DNA of 64,000 bases from positions 1-64,000 of the forward strand of contig JANDLT010000005.1 in the NCBI GenBank assembly GCA_024330265.1, written 5' to 3'. Under the pieces are notes generated by a model. The model saw nothing but the letters and a program-made list of their open reading frames with translations, did not search any database and was not told where the DNA came from. Source of the stretch: Pyrinomonadaceae bacterium MAG19_C2-C3. GTDB taxonomy: Bacteria > Acidobacteriota > Blastocatellia > Pyrinomonadales > Pyrinomonadaceae. Position numbers and translations under genes: made by a program. Shown here piece by piece: positions 50,425 to 60,399 of this stretch; position 1 is the first letter of the stretch, and each line of letters starts with the position of its first letter.

Positions 50425-50991
50425 TTATGCGGCGGGGTCGTCGGGACGTTCGACGATGGCGACGCCTTCTTCGCCGTCGAACTCGTTGAGCAGGACTTTG
50501 ATAATCTCGCTTTTCTTGGTCGGCACGATTTTACCGACGTAATCGGCTTGAATCGGAAGCTCGCGGTGTTCGCGTCCCCTGTCAATCAGGACGGCGAGTT
50601 GGACGCGACGCGGGCGACCGAAATCAAGCAAGGCATCGAGTGCGGCGCGAATCGTGCGTCCCGTGTAAAGCACATCGTCAACAAGTACGATGCTGCGATT
50701 TTCGACCGGATGTGTCAGTTCCGTGCGGTTCAGAACCGGACTCGCGCCGACGGTCGTTAGGTCGTCGCGGTAAAGCGTGATGTCGAGGATTCCTGTGAGC
50801 GGGCGCGAGCCTTCGAGGTCGGCGATGCGGTCGGCGAGGCGCATGGCGAGAGGCACGCCGCGCCGTTGAATCCCGACAAGGTACAAATCCTTGACGCCGT
50901 GATTTTCTTCGACGATTTCAGAGGCAAGGCGGGCGAGAGCGCGGTTGATGCGCGCTCCGTCCATGATGCGGGCTTTTTCGATAAAGTTCAT
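50425..50991 (-). CDS. pyrR: Pyrimidine operon regulator / uracil phosphoribosyltransferase
   Basis: RNA-binding attenuator protein with weak UPRTase activity. The product is 188 aa, standard. The PRPP loop is [20 protein letters not shown]; other motifs are [19 protein letters not shown] and [16 protein letters not shown]. It leads the pyrRBC cluster on the minus strand, 6 bp after the flavin oxidase. A terminator sits between it and pyrB. Confidence 0.96.
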   Translation of the reverse strand: MNFIEKARIMDGARINRALARLASEIVEENHGVKDLYLVGIQRRGVPLAMRLADRIADLEGSRPLTGILDITLYRDDLTTVGASPVLNRTELTHPVENRSIVLVDDVLYTGRTIRAALDALLDFGRPRRVQLAVLIDRGREHRELPIQADYVGKIVPTKKSEIIKVLLNEFDGEEGVAIVERPDDPAA

Positions 50992-50997
50992 TTAGCT

Positions 50998-52443
50998 TTA
51001 GGAAGGTGCGCTCATCGTTTGTTGGTGCGCGGTTTGGTGAATCGCATCGGCGGCACGCAAGCCCGATTCAATCGCACTTTGAATCCAGCGGTGCAAAATC
51101 GTCGTGTGTTCACCGGCAAAGTGGATACGTCCTTCAGGCGCAATGATGTGTTCGTGAAGGAGAGTCTGCTGACCGGGATTAAAGAGCGCGAACGCGCCGC
51201 ACGCATATTCGTCTTCGTGCCAGACCTTTGAGGCACCCACCTCAAACTCCTCGTTAATCTGCGGATGAACCTGTGCAACATCTTCCAGTGCCTGAGCGAT
51301 GCGCCGGTTGGGTGTCAGCGACCCCCAGCGATGTGCGTCGTCCGCCCATGTATAGCTCGCAACCATAATGCCGCGTCCGGTTTCGCGTCCATGCTCGGAG
51401 TAGTAGATGTTGCGGACAGCCAGATCGGTCACACTGCCGCCACCGTAGATACCGTCATCCTCTTCCCAGAAACGACGCCGACACTGAAAGAAAATCTTCG
51501 TCGAAGCATCATAGCGAAGCTGGCGAATGGCACGTTGCTTACCGCGCGAGAATGGTTTAAGCACCTCGATATGACGCAGAACGGAGAACGGTATGGTGAT
51601 GACCGCGTAATCGCCGGTCACTTGATTTCGTTCAGCCGCAGTCTGGTACTGAATCGTCACAGAGTCATCCGACTGGTCAATGGAGAGAACATCGGCACCG
51701 AAACGGATGCGGTTTTTCAGTTCAGGCAGGAAAGCGTGTGGCAGACGATCTGTGCCGCCTTCAATCTGATACATGTCTTCAAAGACGTGACCAACGCTCG
51801 CCAGAAGTGCTTCGACGAAGGAAGCTTCCATGCGCGATTCCTGATTTTCCAACAAGCCGAACATCTCAATTGCGCCTTCCGACCAGTTATTCTCTTGCAG
51901 AAACTGGCGCGTCGAGTATCTGTCATATTCCGCAAAAATCTCCGACCACGCGGCATCACCCTTAGCCTCTAATTTTGCCGTAATCGGCTGAATCGCTTCC
52001 GCCCACATTTGTCCGGGACTTTTGTGATGCTCGTTCTCATTGATTTCAAATCCGAGGCAATCGGGATCAATGTGAGCGTCCTCAATGCGGTAGCGTTGGT
52101 TACAGAGGTGGTAATAGGCGTTTCGATTACCCATCGTGAAGGGGAAAAGTTTTAACTTGAATTTGTCAATATAGCCCATCGTGAGCGTATGACTTTGGGG
52201 AACGCGCATCGCACCCGCTTCGGCATAAAGCCCCGCCGTGAACGGTTCGCGCAATGTTTGGACGCGACCGCCGACACGCTGCTGGGCTTCGAGAATAATC
52301 GGGTCATGACCGGCACGGAGCAGTTCACTGGCGGCGACTAAGCCAGCCATCCCGGCACCCACGACAATCACTTTTTGGGGCTTGGTCGCTTTAGGTTGGA
52401 GACCGTTCTCGATGATGGAGAGATACTTCGGAAGGTCGGACAT
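50998..52443 (-). CDS. Flavin monoamine / L-amino-acid oxidase
   Basis: A 481-aa FAD enzyme. The dinucleotide loop is VVGAGMAGLVAASELLRAGH; GGRVQTLREPF follows, then AEAGAMRVPQSH. The C-terminal FAD motif is GRIHFAGEHTTILHRWIQSA. The internal domain resembles L-amino-acid oxidases and polyamine oxidases. There is no signal peptide, so it is probably cytoplasmic. It lies 6 bp upstream of pyrR on the same strand, an odd partner. Its codon use seems slightly different from the pyr genes. Confidence 0.9.
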   Translation of the reverse strand: MSDLPKYLSIIENGLQPKATKPQKVIVVGAGMAGLVAASELLRAGHDPIILEAQQRVGGRVQTLREPFTAGLYAEAGAMRVPQSHTLTMGYIDKFKLKLFPFTMGNRNAYYHLCNQRYRIEDAHIDPDCLGFEINENEHHKSPGQMWAEAIQPITAKLEAKGDAAWSEIFAEYDRYSTRQFLQENNWSEGAIEMFGLLENQESRMEASFVEALLASVGHVFEDMYQIEGGTDRLPHAFLPELKNRIRFGADVLSIDQSDDSVTIQYQTAAERNQVTGDYAVITIPFSVLRHIEVLKPFSRGKQRAIRQLRYDASTKIFFQCRRRFWEEDDGIYGGGSVTDLAVRNIYYSEHGRETGRGIMVASYTWADDAHRWGSLTPNRRIAQALEDVAQVHPQINEEFEVGASKVWHEDEYACGAFALFNPGQQTLLHEHIIAPEGRIHFAGEHTTILHRWIQSAIESGLRAADAIHQTAHQQTMSAPS

Positions 52444-53127
52444 GGATGCTCCTCTCTTAACAGGGGAAGTTAATCTTAAAACCCCAATCGCCCTTTTGCC
52501 GACTGGGAGATATATCGAGGATTCTTACCGATGATTCCTTGAAATCACTAAGTGGGCGCGAACTATAACAGAGAGTGCGGAATGGTTAAAGCAAAATATA
52601 GTTGACGGACTCTGTGGTGGTGGTGTGGGGCAATCGCATTTCAATTTCCCCGCTCAATGAACCAAATCTGCTTAAATTATTCACTCCATGTTACTTGGTA
52701 AAGCTGACTTATCGTGCGTTTGCCTTGCCTCGTTGCCATGAGTTTAGAAGATGATTTCGATGCTATATGCCGCTTGTCGTTGAAGCAGATTCGAGACTTG
52801 CCTACAATGCCGCGCAAGAGTATAAATGTCACTTCACCGCTTGGTGATGGTTGTTATATCCCTCGCCTGATTCACACCGTTTAGCCGCGCTCGCAAACAA
52901 TTTCGTTGCCGCTCGCGCCCGTCAATTCCAGATTGCCGTGCGCCACCAACGACGTTCCCTTTCCAACTAAATATAACCCGCCACCTTGATGTGAGATTCC
53001 ATCATGTCAGTCCTCCGTCCTTTCACCAATCGCGCCAGAGTTTAGACACAGGCACTCAACCTCGAAGTCAACATTTTAGCCTTAATACATCGCAGAAGCC
53101 TCTCATGTTTAGATAGCGGAGAAATTG
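52444..53127. other. Divergent promoter spacer with degraded sequence
   Basis: About 680 bp between the divergent flavin oxidase and hybrid kinase genes. Apart from the possible gene remnant at 52881-53005, I recognise no gene or repeat. It should contain promoters for both neighbours, but no convincing -35/-10 pair was found. Confidence 0.4.
52881..53005 (-). pseudogene. Possible frameshifted remnant of a small gene
   Basis: A strong SD (GGAGG, 6 nt) precedes ATG ATG GAA, but that frame stops after 12 codons (MMESHIKVAGYI). The -1 frame continues as LYLVGKGTSLVAHGNLELTG with 12 more codons to TAA at 52881. The two halves joined would make a plausible short protein, so this may be a remnant or a sequencing-type frameshift. 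Family unknown. Confidence 0.25.
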
Positions 53128-56100
53128 ATGCCCATCCTAGAAAATCTCAAGCACCCCACCATCGCCATGCGTCTGCTCGGTTGGTTTCTCGTCATCGGCT
53201 TACTCCCGATTCTTGTACTGATTACGCTGGTGGACAGGGTTGCCTATAAAGCCCTCGAAGAACAGGTTTCGGACAGTCTGGAAGCCGTCGCCGTCAACCG
53301 TGTGGAACGTGTCAAGACCTACACGCGCGGGCGACAACGAACACTCGCGTCGCTGGCGCAGATGCCGACGACGGCGGATGTTTTCGTCAATCTCAATCAA
53401 GCTTTCCCGAACGGCTTCGCTTCAAACGAATATCAAACTGCACTGCGCGCAGGTGAAGACACGTTCAGATATTTGAATATCTACTCCGATACCTACGACT
53501 ACCCGAATATTTTCTTTATCGCCTTAAACGGCGACATCATTTACACGGTCGCACCTCACACTTACGGAGCGAACATCAACGAAAGCGACGCGCGCAGTAC
53601 CAAGTCGGAGTTACGAAAAACCTTTGAACAGGCACGCGACAACGGCAATAGAGACATCGCCGTTGCCGATTATGAAAAGCGCATCACGCCCGTCTCGGAT
53701 TTCGTGAAAGATGAACGGAGCGAACCCGCCGCGTTTGTCGCCGCTCCGTTGTGCCGCGCAAGTTGCGGTCAGGGCGATGCACTGTTGGGCGTCGTCGCTG
53801 TCCAACTAAACATCGCGCAACTGCGCGAGTACGCACAGAAGAACGACGCCAATGACAAGTATCTCGGTGAGACGGGCGAAGTCGTATTCGGCGTGAAGCA
53901 AGACGACGGCGTGGTGTTTATGACCGATGTCAGAGGAGACGAAAACGCCGCTTTCGGGCGTCGCATCCCGTCCGGCAGCGACCGGATGCCGCTTTTGCAG
54001 CAAGCCGTGCGCGGTCAAAACGGAAGCTCGACGATGATGCCGGATTATGCCGGAAATCAAACTATCGCCGTCGCCAAGTATTTGCCGGAACTGCGTTGGG
54101 GAATGGTCGTCAAAATTGACCGCGCCGAAGCACTCAGCGATTTTAGAAAACTTCGTTACGGCATGATTCTGACGGCACTCGTCATGCTGGGGTTGATTAT
54201 GGTTCTTTCGATGTTCGTCACGCGCTCCGTCACCGCCCCGATTACGAGATTAACGCGCGCCGTGCGTTCAATCTCCGAAGGCAATCTTGAGCAACGGGTT
54301 AAAGTCGAAACTCAAAATGAAATCGGCACGTTGAGTCGTTCGTTTAATTTAATGGCGACCAACTTGCAAAACATGTACACGACCATCGAAGACAAAGTGC
54401 GTTCGCGCACCGCGCAACTTCAACAACAAAAAGCCTCCGTCCAGTTGCTTCAAACCATCGCCGTCGCGTCGAATAAAGCGACCGGCATCGAAGAAGTTTT
54501 GCAAACCGCGCTCGATGAAGTTTGCGCTTTCACGAGTATGCCAATCGGTCATGCCTACACACCCGAAGCCGCAAACTCGACGACGCTGGTTTCGACCTCG
54601 CTGTGGCACTTGGACGACGCCGAACGCTTCAAGCCTTTTCAAGTGGCGACGGAAGAAGCCCGGATTGCGCTTGGGTCGGGCTTGCCCGGTCAAGTCTTAG
54701 CGAGTGGACAGCCGATGTGGATTACCGATGTCAACGAGAGTCCGAATTTTTCGCGCGTCCAAGCCGCGCGGCAAGTTGGCGTCAAAGCCGGTTTCGCGTT
54801 TCCGGTTCTCGTCGGCAAAGAAGTCGCCGCCGTTCTCGAATTTTTTTCCGATACCGTGCCGCCGCAAGACGAAGCGATGTCAGAGATATTAAAGAACGTC
54901 GGCACGCAACTCGGTCGCGTCATCGAACGCGACCGGGCGGAGACGCAACTGGAAAAGGCGAAGGAGAACGCCGAAGTCGCCAATCAAGCGAAAAGTGCTT
55001 TTCTCGCCAACATGAGCCACGAACTACGCACGCCGCTTAACGCCATCATCGGTTACAGCGACATGCTGCTTGAAACCGCCGAAGACACGGGGCAGGACGA
55101 GTTCGTTCCCGATTTGCAGAAAATCAACACGGCGGGCAAACACCTGTTGGCACTTATCAACGACATTCTCGATGTCTCGAAAATCGAAGCCGGAAAGATG
55201 GATTTGTATTACGAGACGTTCGGCATCGCCACGCTTATCAAAGATGTGGAAAGCACCATCACGCCGATGGTCGCCAAAAACTCGAACACGCTCGAAGTCC
55301 ACTGCGATGTCCATAGTGACCAAAGGCTTGATACGATGCGCGCCGATGTCACGAAAGTCCGTCAGTCACTGCTCAACCTTTTAAGCAACGCCAGCAAGTT
55401 CACCGAAAACGGGCGCATCGTTTTGGAAGTCAAACGCGAAACGATAAATGAAACGCCTTACATTTCGTTTCGCATCACCGACACCGGCATCGGCATGACC
55501 GAAGAACAGTTGGGCAAACTCTTTCAGGCTTTCACCCAAGCCGACGCTTCGATGACGCGCAAGTTCGGCGGCACGGGTTTGGGCTTGGCGATTAGCCGCA
55601 AGTTCTGCCAAATGATGGGCGGCGACATCTCGGTTGAAAGCGAATACGGCAAAGGTTCGACCTTCACGCTTCGTTTGCCGACGGGCATCCATGAAGAACC
55701 CGTCCAACCGCCGACTCTGTTCACCGAGCCGACTTTAGATATGTTTCCCGAAGGCACAAGCACCGTACTTGTCATTGACGACGACCCGGCGGTGCGCGAT
55801 TTGATGAAACGCTTTTTAGTCAAAGAAGGCTTTCGCGCCGAAACCGCGAGCAGTGGCGAAGAGGGTTTGCGCCTTGCCCGACAGCTTCAACCGTCCGCGA
55901 TTACGCTCGATGTGATGATGCCGCAGATGGACGGTTGGGACGTTCTCACGCAGCTTAAAGCCGACCCCGAACTGTCCGCGATTCCGGTCATCATGTTGAC
56001 GATGGTTGACGAGAAAAGCACGGGCTACACGCTCGGCGCGTCCGAATACATGACCAAGCCGGTTGACCGCGAACAACTCTCCGCCGTACTCAAAAAGTAT

Positions 56101-56505
56101 CGCACCGATGCCCAAACCTGCTCGGTTCTCGTTATCGAAGACGAGGCTTCGGTGCGCGAGATGCTGCGTATCTCGCTTGAGCGCGAAGGCTGGTCTGTGT
56201 GCAGCGCGGTGAACGGGCGCGTCGGGCTTGAACTACTGGCGAAGCAACCGCCGAATTTGATTCTGCTCGATTTATTGATGCCGGAGATGGACGGCTTCGA
56301 GTTTGTCAAAGAACTTCGCCAACACCCGGAGTGGCGTTCGATTCCCGTCATCGTCCTCACCGCGAAAGAACTTACTACCAAAGACCGTTTGCGTTTAAGC
56401 GGGCGTGTTGAAAAGATTTTGACCAAAACGGAATACAGCCGCGAAGAGTTTTTACAGGAAGTTCGCAATATCGTGGCGGCACATCCGCATCAAGAAACTG
56501 TTTGA
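53128..56505 (+). CDS. Membrane hybrid sensor histidine kinase with two receiver domains
   Basis: 1125 aa from ATG 53128, SD GGAG. TM1 at about 16-36, a periplasmic Cache-like sensor (37-343), TM2 at about 344-367, HAMP (368-420), GAF (450-600), HisKA with phospho-His in [19 protein letters not shown] (His631), HATPase with [15 protein letters not shown] and [32 protein letters not shown]. Two REC domains follow: the first with [13 protein letters not shown] and TKPVD, the second with [13 protein letters not shown] but TKTEY in place of Lys-Pro. It leads a plus-strand signalling group. Confidence 0.94.
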   Translation: MPILENLKHPTIAMRLLGWFLVIGLLPILVLITLVDRVAYKALEEQVSDSLEAVAVNRVERVKTYTRGRQRTLASLAQMPTTADVFVNLNQAFPNGFASNEYQTALRAGEDTFRYLNIYSDTYDYPNIFFIALNGDIIYTVAPHTYGANINESDARSTKSELRKTFEQARDNGNRDIAVADYEKRITPVSDFVKDERSEPAAFVAAPLCRASCGQGDALLGVVAVQLNIAQLREYAQKNDANDKYLGETGEVVFGVKQDDGVVFMTDVRGDENAAFGRRIPSGSDRMPLLQQAVRGQNGSSTMMPDYAGNQTIAVAKYLPELRWGMVVKIDRAEALSDFRKLRYGMILTALVMLGLIMVLSMFVTRSVTAPITRLTRAVRSISEGNLEQRVKVETQNEIGTLSRSFNLMATNLQNMYTTIEDKVRSRTAQLQQQKASVQLLQTIAVASNKATGIEEVLQTALDEVCAFTSMPIGHAYTPEAANSTTLVSTSLWHLDDAERFKPFQVATEEARIALGSGLPGQVLASGQPMWITDVNESPNFSRVQAARQVGVKAGFAFPVLVGKEVAAVLEFFSDTVPPQDEAMSEILKNVGTQLGRVIERDRAETQLEKAKENAEVANQAKSAFLANMSHELRTPLNAIIGYSDMLLETAEDTGQDEFVPDLQKINTAGKHLLALINDILDVSKIEAGKMDLYYETFGIATLIKDVESTITPMVAKNSNTLEVHCDVHSDQRLDTMRADVTKVRQSLLNLLSNASKFTENGRIVLEVKRETINETPYISFRITDTGIGMTEEQLGKLFQAFTQADASMTRKFGGTGLGLAISRKFCQMMGGDISVESEYGKGSTFTLRLPTGIHEEPVQPPTLFTEPTLDMFPEGTSTVLVIDDDPAVRDLMKRFLVKEGFRAETASSGEEGLRLARQLQPSAITLDVMMPQMDGWDVLTQLKADPELSAIPVIMLTMVDEKSTGYTLGASEYMTKPVDREQLSAVLKKYRTDAQTCSVLVIEDEASVREMLRISLEREGWSVCSAVNGRVGLELLAKQPPNLILLDLLMPEMDGFEFVKELRQHPEWRSIPVIVLTAKELTTKDRLRLSGRVEKILTKTEYSREEFLQEVRNIVAAHPHQETV

Positions 56506-56520
56506 GCTATAACTAACTCA

Positions 56521-56716
56521 CCTTACGCGGTGATAAAGCTTTGCGGCTCTGCCGCCTGATGTGCGGTGAGTCTCCGACTCACCGCTAAGAATTTCTCAAA
56601 TATCTTCGAGGCTATGCCTCGCGCCGCGCGGCGTAGCCGCTAAACGTTCTATGACACAGACGGAAAGGCAAAGCCTTTCCGCACAGCGGGCGGCAGAGCC
56701 GCAACACTGCGTAAGG
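56521..56716. mobile_element. 196-bp multi-hairpin repeat element (copy 1)
   Basis: Ends CCTTACGCGGTG (56521-56532) and CACTGCGTAAGG (56705-56716) form imperfect terminal inverted repeats (11 of 12). Six small hairpins lie between: GCGGCTCTGCCGC, GCGGTGAGTC/GACTCACCGC, GAGGCTATGCCTC, GCGGCGTAGCCGC, GGAAAGGC/GCCTTTCC and GGCGGCAGAGCCGC. It sits between the hybrid kinase and the response regulator. The second copy at 62313-62508 has the same length and hairpin order. Confidence 0.88.
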
Positions 56717-56763
56717 CAAGCAACTGTACGCATAAATTTTAAGTACCAGAAGGATGAATCGTG

Positions 56764-57153
56764 ATGCCGAAAATACTTTTAGTCGAAGACAACGAAATGA
56801 ACCGCGACATGCTTTCGCGGCGATTGATACGCAAGGGTTTTGAAGTCGTCATCGCCATTGACGGAGCGGAAGGCGTGGCGATGGCACAACGCGAAAATCC
56901 CGATTTGATTTTGATGGACATGAGTCTGCCCGTGATTAACGGTTGGGAAGCGACACAACAAATCAGAGCATCGGCACAAGTTAAAAGCGTCCCTATCATC
57001 GCACTGACGGCACACGCGATGTCGGGCGACCGTGAGAAAGCACTCCAAGCCGGATGTGACGATTACGATACCAAGCCCGTCGAACTGCCGCGCTTACTTG
57101 AAAAGATTGATTCGCTTTTGAAGCGAACGACCACTGCGACAACCATGCCATGA
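56764..57153 (+). CDS. Single-domain response regulator
   Basis: A 129-aa REC-only protein (ATG 56764; the GTG 3 bp earlier also fits the SD AAGGA). Receiver residues: LLVEDNEMNRDML (acidic pocket), LILMDMSLPVINGWEA (phospho-Asp), IALTAHAMSGD (Thr), DDYDTKPVELPRLL (Lys). No output domain, so it probably relays phosphate. Likely fed by the hybrid kinase upstream. Its stop overlaps the next start (ATGA). Confidence 0.93.
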   Translation: MPKILLVEDNEMNRDMLSRRLIRKGFEVVIAIDGAEGVAMAQRENPDLILMDMSLPVINGWEATQQIRASAQVKSVPIIALTAHAMSGDREKALQAGCDDYDTKPVELPRLLEKIDSLLKRTTTATTMP

Positions 57154-58784
57154 GCGAAACCGAACATCCACTCCATAGCACCGCGCAGGGCGTTCACCTT
57201 AAAAGCGCGATGCTGACACACATTCGTCAGGAACTTCGCACGCCGATAAACGCCATCATCGGTTATAGCGAGATGCTGCTTGAAGACGCGGCTTCCCTAA
57301 AGCGCGACGAGTTCATTCCCGATTTGCAAAAGATTCACGTTTCGGGAAAGAACCTGCTCAATCTCGTCAATGAAATTCTCGACCCCGAAAAACTCAAAGC
57401 CGAAGTTCGCGCCGCCAATCTTGAAACCTTCGGGGCGCGTGTCCGCCATGATTTACGCACGCCGATAAACGCCATCGTCGGTTACAGCGAGATGCTGCTT
57501 GAAGATGCCGACGGCTTCAACGAACGCTTCATCGCCGATTTGCACAAGGTACATAAATCCGGCAACTGTCTGCTCGTCTTGATAGATGACATCGTTGATT
57601 TCTCGCAAAAAGATTTAACAAGTGGCGATGCCACGAAAGCCTTTGACCCGGAAGCCGAAATAACCAATGTCCCCGACTTGATACGCGACGTGGTGATGAC
57701 GCTTCACCCGGTAGCGGAAACCAACGTCTGCACCGCGCTTCACGGTTCGCTGCTGGTAGTTGATGACAATGAAGTCAACCGCGACATTCTCTCGCGCCGT
57801 CTTGCGCGCGAAGGGCATACGCCGAGCGTCGCGTGCGATGGCGTCGAAGCTTTGCGGATGATGCGCGAACAACAATTCGATTTGGTTCTACTCGACATCA
57901 TCATGCCGGGCATGAACGGGTATCAGGTTCTTCAACACATCAAGTCCGACCTCGCCCTGCGCGATGTTCCGGTCATCATGATTTCCGCGCTTAACGACAT
58001 CGAAAGCGTCGTCCACTGTATCGAAATGGGAGCGGAAGATTATTTGCCGAAGCCGTTTAATCCCGTGCTGTTGAAAGCCCGCATTGATGCTTCGCTTGAG
58101 AAGAAGCGTCTGCGCGATGCGGAGAAAATCTATCTCGAACAACTGCGCGTCGAACGCGAAAAATCCGAGCGGTTGTTGCTCAACGTCTTGCCGAAATCCA
58201 TTGCCGACCAACTGCGCGAAAAGCAGACCGTCATCGCGGAAAAGTTCGACGATGCGACGGTGCTGTTCGCCGATTTAGTCAACTTCACCGAATGGTCTGC
58301 GCGCATCACGCCCGTCGAACTGGTTTATACGCTCAACGAGATGTTCTCCCTGTTCGACGAACTGACCGACCATCACGGGCTGGAGAAAATCAAAACCATC
58401 GGCGACGGTTACATGGTCGCGGGCGGCATCCCGCAACGCCGCGACGACCACGCCGAAGCCGTCGCCGAATTAGCACTGGACATGCAAGACGCCATCGCGG
58501 GCTTTAACCGCGAACATGATTCCGCCATCAGCATCCGCACCGGAATCAACGTCGGACCCGTCGTCGCGGGAATCATCGGAACGAAAAAATTCATTTATGA
58601 TTTATGGGGCAACACCGTCAACACCGCGAGCCGCATGGAATCGCACAGCCTCGCCGGATGCATTCAAGTCACGGATGAAACTCACAAGCGGCTCGAACAC
58701 AAATTTCACTTTGACAAGCGCGGCGCAATTCACGTCAAAGGCGTCGGCGAAACGACCACCTACTTTCTGGTCGGACGAAGGTGA
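57150..58784 (+). CDS. Tandem HisKA-like / receiver / class III adenylate cyclase
   Basis: A 544-aa protein. Two HisKA-type helical modules at about 20-75 and 95-150: the first has RQELRTPINAIIGYSEMLLE with Gln in place of the phospho-His, the second RHDLRTPINAIVGYSEMLLE keeps His. No HATPase domain follows. A REC domain (205-320: LLVVDDNEVNRDILSRRLAR, LVLLDIIMPGMNGYQVL, LPKPFNP), a coiled signalling helix, and a class III cyclase domain (360-540: VLFADLVNFTEWSA metal Asp, KIKTIGDGYMVAGG, YDLWGNTVNTASRM). The Lys and Asp at purine-recognition sites favour ATP over GTP. Confidence 0.92.
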   Translation: MSETEHPLHSTAQGVHLKSAMLTHIRQELRTPINAIIGYSEMLLEDAASLKRDEFIPDLQKIHVSGKNLLNLVNEILDPEKLKAEVRAANLETFGARVRHDLRTPINAIVGYSEMLLEDADGFNERFIADLHKVHKSGNCLLVLIDDIVDFSQKDLTSGDATKAFDPEAEITNVPDLIRDVVMTLHPVAETNVCTALHGSLLVVDDNEVNRDILSRRLAREGHTPSVACDGVEALRMMREQQFDLVLLDIIMPGMNGYQVLQHIKSDLALRDVPVIMISALNDIESVVHCIEMGAEDYLPKPFNPVLLKARIDASLEKKRLRDAEKIYLEQLRVEREKSERLLLNVLPKSIADQLREKQTVIAEKFDDATVLFADLVNFTEWSARITPVELVYTLNEMFSLFDELTDHHGLEKIKTIGDGYMVAGGIPQRRDDHAEAVAELALDMQDAIAGFNREHDSAISIRTGINVGPVVAGIIGTKKFIYDLWGNTVNTASRMESHSLAGCIQVTDETHKRLEHKFHFDKRGAIHVKGVGETTTYFLVGRR

Positions 58785-58791
58785 TACGAAC

Positions 58792-59379
58792 TTGCCTGAT
58801 ACCAACCCGCTTCAAGGGCGTGAACTCGAACCAATCGAAATCAGCGATGCGGCGACGCTCGAACGCATCTTCCGTTTGCGCGTCGAAGCGTGGCAAACCG
58901 TTGGCATCGCACCCGAACTTTTCCCTAACGGCAGTTGGCAAGATGAATACGAAGATGAGGCGCGGCACTGGGCGGTTTTCGACGGTGAGCGATTACTGGC
59001 GGCGGCGCGTTTAACTTTTCACTCTCACCTTGCCGAAGTACCGAACGCCGGAGTTTTTCTCGATTTGAACTTCGATGCCGCTCCGCCACTGGCTTCGATT
59101 TCCCGCCTCGTCGTTCATCCGGCGGCGCGGGGTTTGGGATTAAGTTGCAAGTTCGACCGCGTGCGCTTGCAAACCGCGCGGGATGCCGGATGCCGCACGA
59201 TTCTGGCTTTCACTTCGAGTGACACGCGCTTGCGCTCGCTGGTGCGGCAAGGCTTTATGGTTCTCAGTTCACAGAAATTTTATAACGAGTACACGGAGAC
59301 GCTCGGCACTCCGCTCGCCCTCACGCTTCCGTCCGGCGCGCACATCGTCACACCAAAGATTAAAGGCGAAGATTCATGA
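58792..59379 (+). CDS. GNAT-family N-acetyltransferase
   Basis: 195 aa from the TTG at 58792, with SD (GAAGGTG) and 7 bp after the cyclase stop. The 92 codons upstream in the same frame overlap the cyclase and are rejected. The acetyl-CoA motif is ISRLVVHPAARGLGLSCKFD; the second half has AFTSSDTRLRSLVRQGFMVL. Substrate unknown. It may belong to the autoinducer-synthase-like side of the family by length and layout, but this is weak. The stop overlaps the SemiSWEET start. Confidence 0.85.
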   Translation: MPDTNPLQGRELEPIEISDAATLERIFRLRVEAWQTVGIAPELFPNGSWQDEYEDEARHWAVFDGERLLAAARLTFHSHLAEVPNAGVFLDLNFDAAPPLASISRLVVHPAARGLGLSCKFDRVRLQTARDAGCRTILAFTSSDTRLRSLVRQGFMVLSSQKFYNEYTETLGTPLALTLPSGAHIVTPKIKGEDS

Positions 59380-59657
59380 GTTATGATTTCTCACTCGTCG
59401 GTATCGTCGGCGTTTTAACCTTTACCGTTTCCGCCCTTTCAAAGATAATCGGTCATCCCGATCAAGTCAGAAAAAATCACCTTCGAGGTTCGACCGAAGG
59501 CGTCTCGACGAAGTTCTACGTTCTGGCGTTTTCATCGTATGTCTTATGGACGATGCACGGGCTGCTGATGAAAGACTGGGTTGTCGTCGCCGGACAATTC
59601 TTGGGCGTCATCACGACGGGAACGATTCTGTTTCAGATTTTCAAGTATCGTAAATGA
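59376..59657 (+). CDS. SemiSWEET-type small membrane transporter
   Basis: A 93-aa protein with three hydrophobic segments. SemiSWEET/PQ-loop motifs: VSALSKIIGHPDQVRKNHLR (Pro-Gln replaced by Pro-Asp-Gln spacing), GSTEGVSTKFYVLAFSSYVL, and a C-terminal VVAGQFLGVITTGTILFQIF helix. Such proteins work as homodimers to move sugars or other small solutes. It is coupled (ATGA) to the GNAT gene. Confidence 0.88.
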   Translation: MSYDFSLVGIVGVLTFTVSALSKIIGHPDQVRKNHLRGSTEGVSTKFYVLAFSSYVLWTMHGLLMKDWVVVAGQFLGVITTGTILFQIFKYRK

Positions 59658-59667
59658 ATAATGAGCG

Positions 59668-60240
59668 ATGACCGGGATGTTGCCTTTAATCAAACTTTCG
59701 CGCCACATCAATCCGCGTCTCGGTTTTGCACCCGAACCCGTTTTTGAATCGCGGGTGTGGACGACGATGCTTAATCACGCGGAAGAAATTTCCGATGTGC
59801 TGTTGTTTGTCAATTCGCGTTGGTCGGGTTCTTCGCGCCGCAGTTTCGAGGCGGGCGAACAGGTCAGCCCGCACATCAGTTCCATAGGGCGCATGGCGTG
59901 GCTTTCACACGGGCAGTTCGCGGAAATCTTTGAACGCAGCAACGACGGCGGACATCTTTCCGTGTTGTATAAAATCGCCCACACCAGTCTTTTAATTCCG
60001 CGCCTCATCAAACTCTGGACGCCGGAACAGCGCACAGTTTCCGATTCCGCACGCGACGATTTAGGCTTGAAGGCGGACGAAACAAACGAACTCGCCCGCT
60101 TCGTTCACGTCGCCGGAGAGCATCACATCATCGCCGGTTTCGGATTCGCCGCCGAACCGCTTTATCTTTTCGGTGAACGCCACGCGCTTGAAAAACTGCT
60201 CGCCCAATCTTTGCAACGAACTTTAGCCAACGGCGTGTAA
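59668..60240 (+). CDS. Protein of unknown function
   Basis: A 190-aa soluble protein without signal peptide or membrane segments. Mixed alpha/beta composition with RLGFAPEPVFESRVWTTMLN, DVLLFVNSRWSGSSRRSFEA and HHIIAGFGFAAEPLYLFGER. No family recognised. It lies 10 bp after the SemiSWEET gene, end of the signalling group. The palindromic element follows 9 bp later. Confidence 0.78.
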   Translation: MTGMLPLIKLSRHINPRLGFAPEPVFESRVWTTMLNHAEEISDVLLFVNSRWSGSSRRSFEAGEQVSPHISSIGRMAWLSHGQFAEIFERSNDGGHLSVLYKIAHTSLLIPRLIKLWTPEQRTVSDSARDDLGLKADETNELARFVHVAGEHHIIAGFGFAAEPLYLFGERHALEKLLAQSLQRTLANGV

Positions 60241-60248
60241 CTACAAGC

Positions 60249-60382
60249 CATTTCAAAAATAAGATTGTTTGGAGGCGGGCTTCCGCCCGCCGTGCGCGCG
60301 ACCTTGAATCTACCAAATCATCAACCAACGGCGGCGGGCGGAAGCCCGCCTCTAAACGACAGTGAAGTTATTTTCTGAGATG
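60249..60382. mobile_element. Palindromic MITE-like element with CATTTCA ends
   Basis: Ends CATTTCAAAAATAA (60249-60262) and TTATTTTCTGAGATG (60368-60382) are imperfect inverted repeats. Inside, a perfect 20-bp pair (60272-60291 with 60333-60352) carries the GGCGGGCTTCCGCCCGCC core, each arm self-complementary. Core and flanking ...TCTAAACGAC match the element at 13014-13149, while the outer ends differ. It lies between the unknown gene and pyrD. Confidence 0.75.
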
Positions 60383-60399
60383 AGTTCTAAACTTACCGG

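Noticed and set aside
51265-51972. 235-codon plus-strand frame opposite the flavin oxidase
   Set aside because: Shadow of the oxidase gene; no motif and no SD.
58516-58791. 92-codon extension of the GNAT protein
   Set aside because: It lies wholly inside the cyclase coding region in another frame and has no acetyltransferase features.
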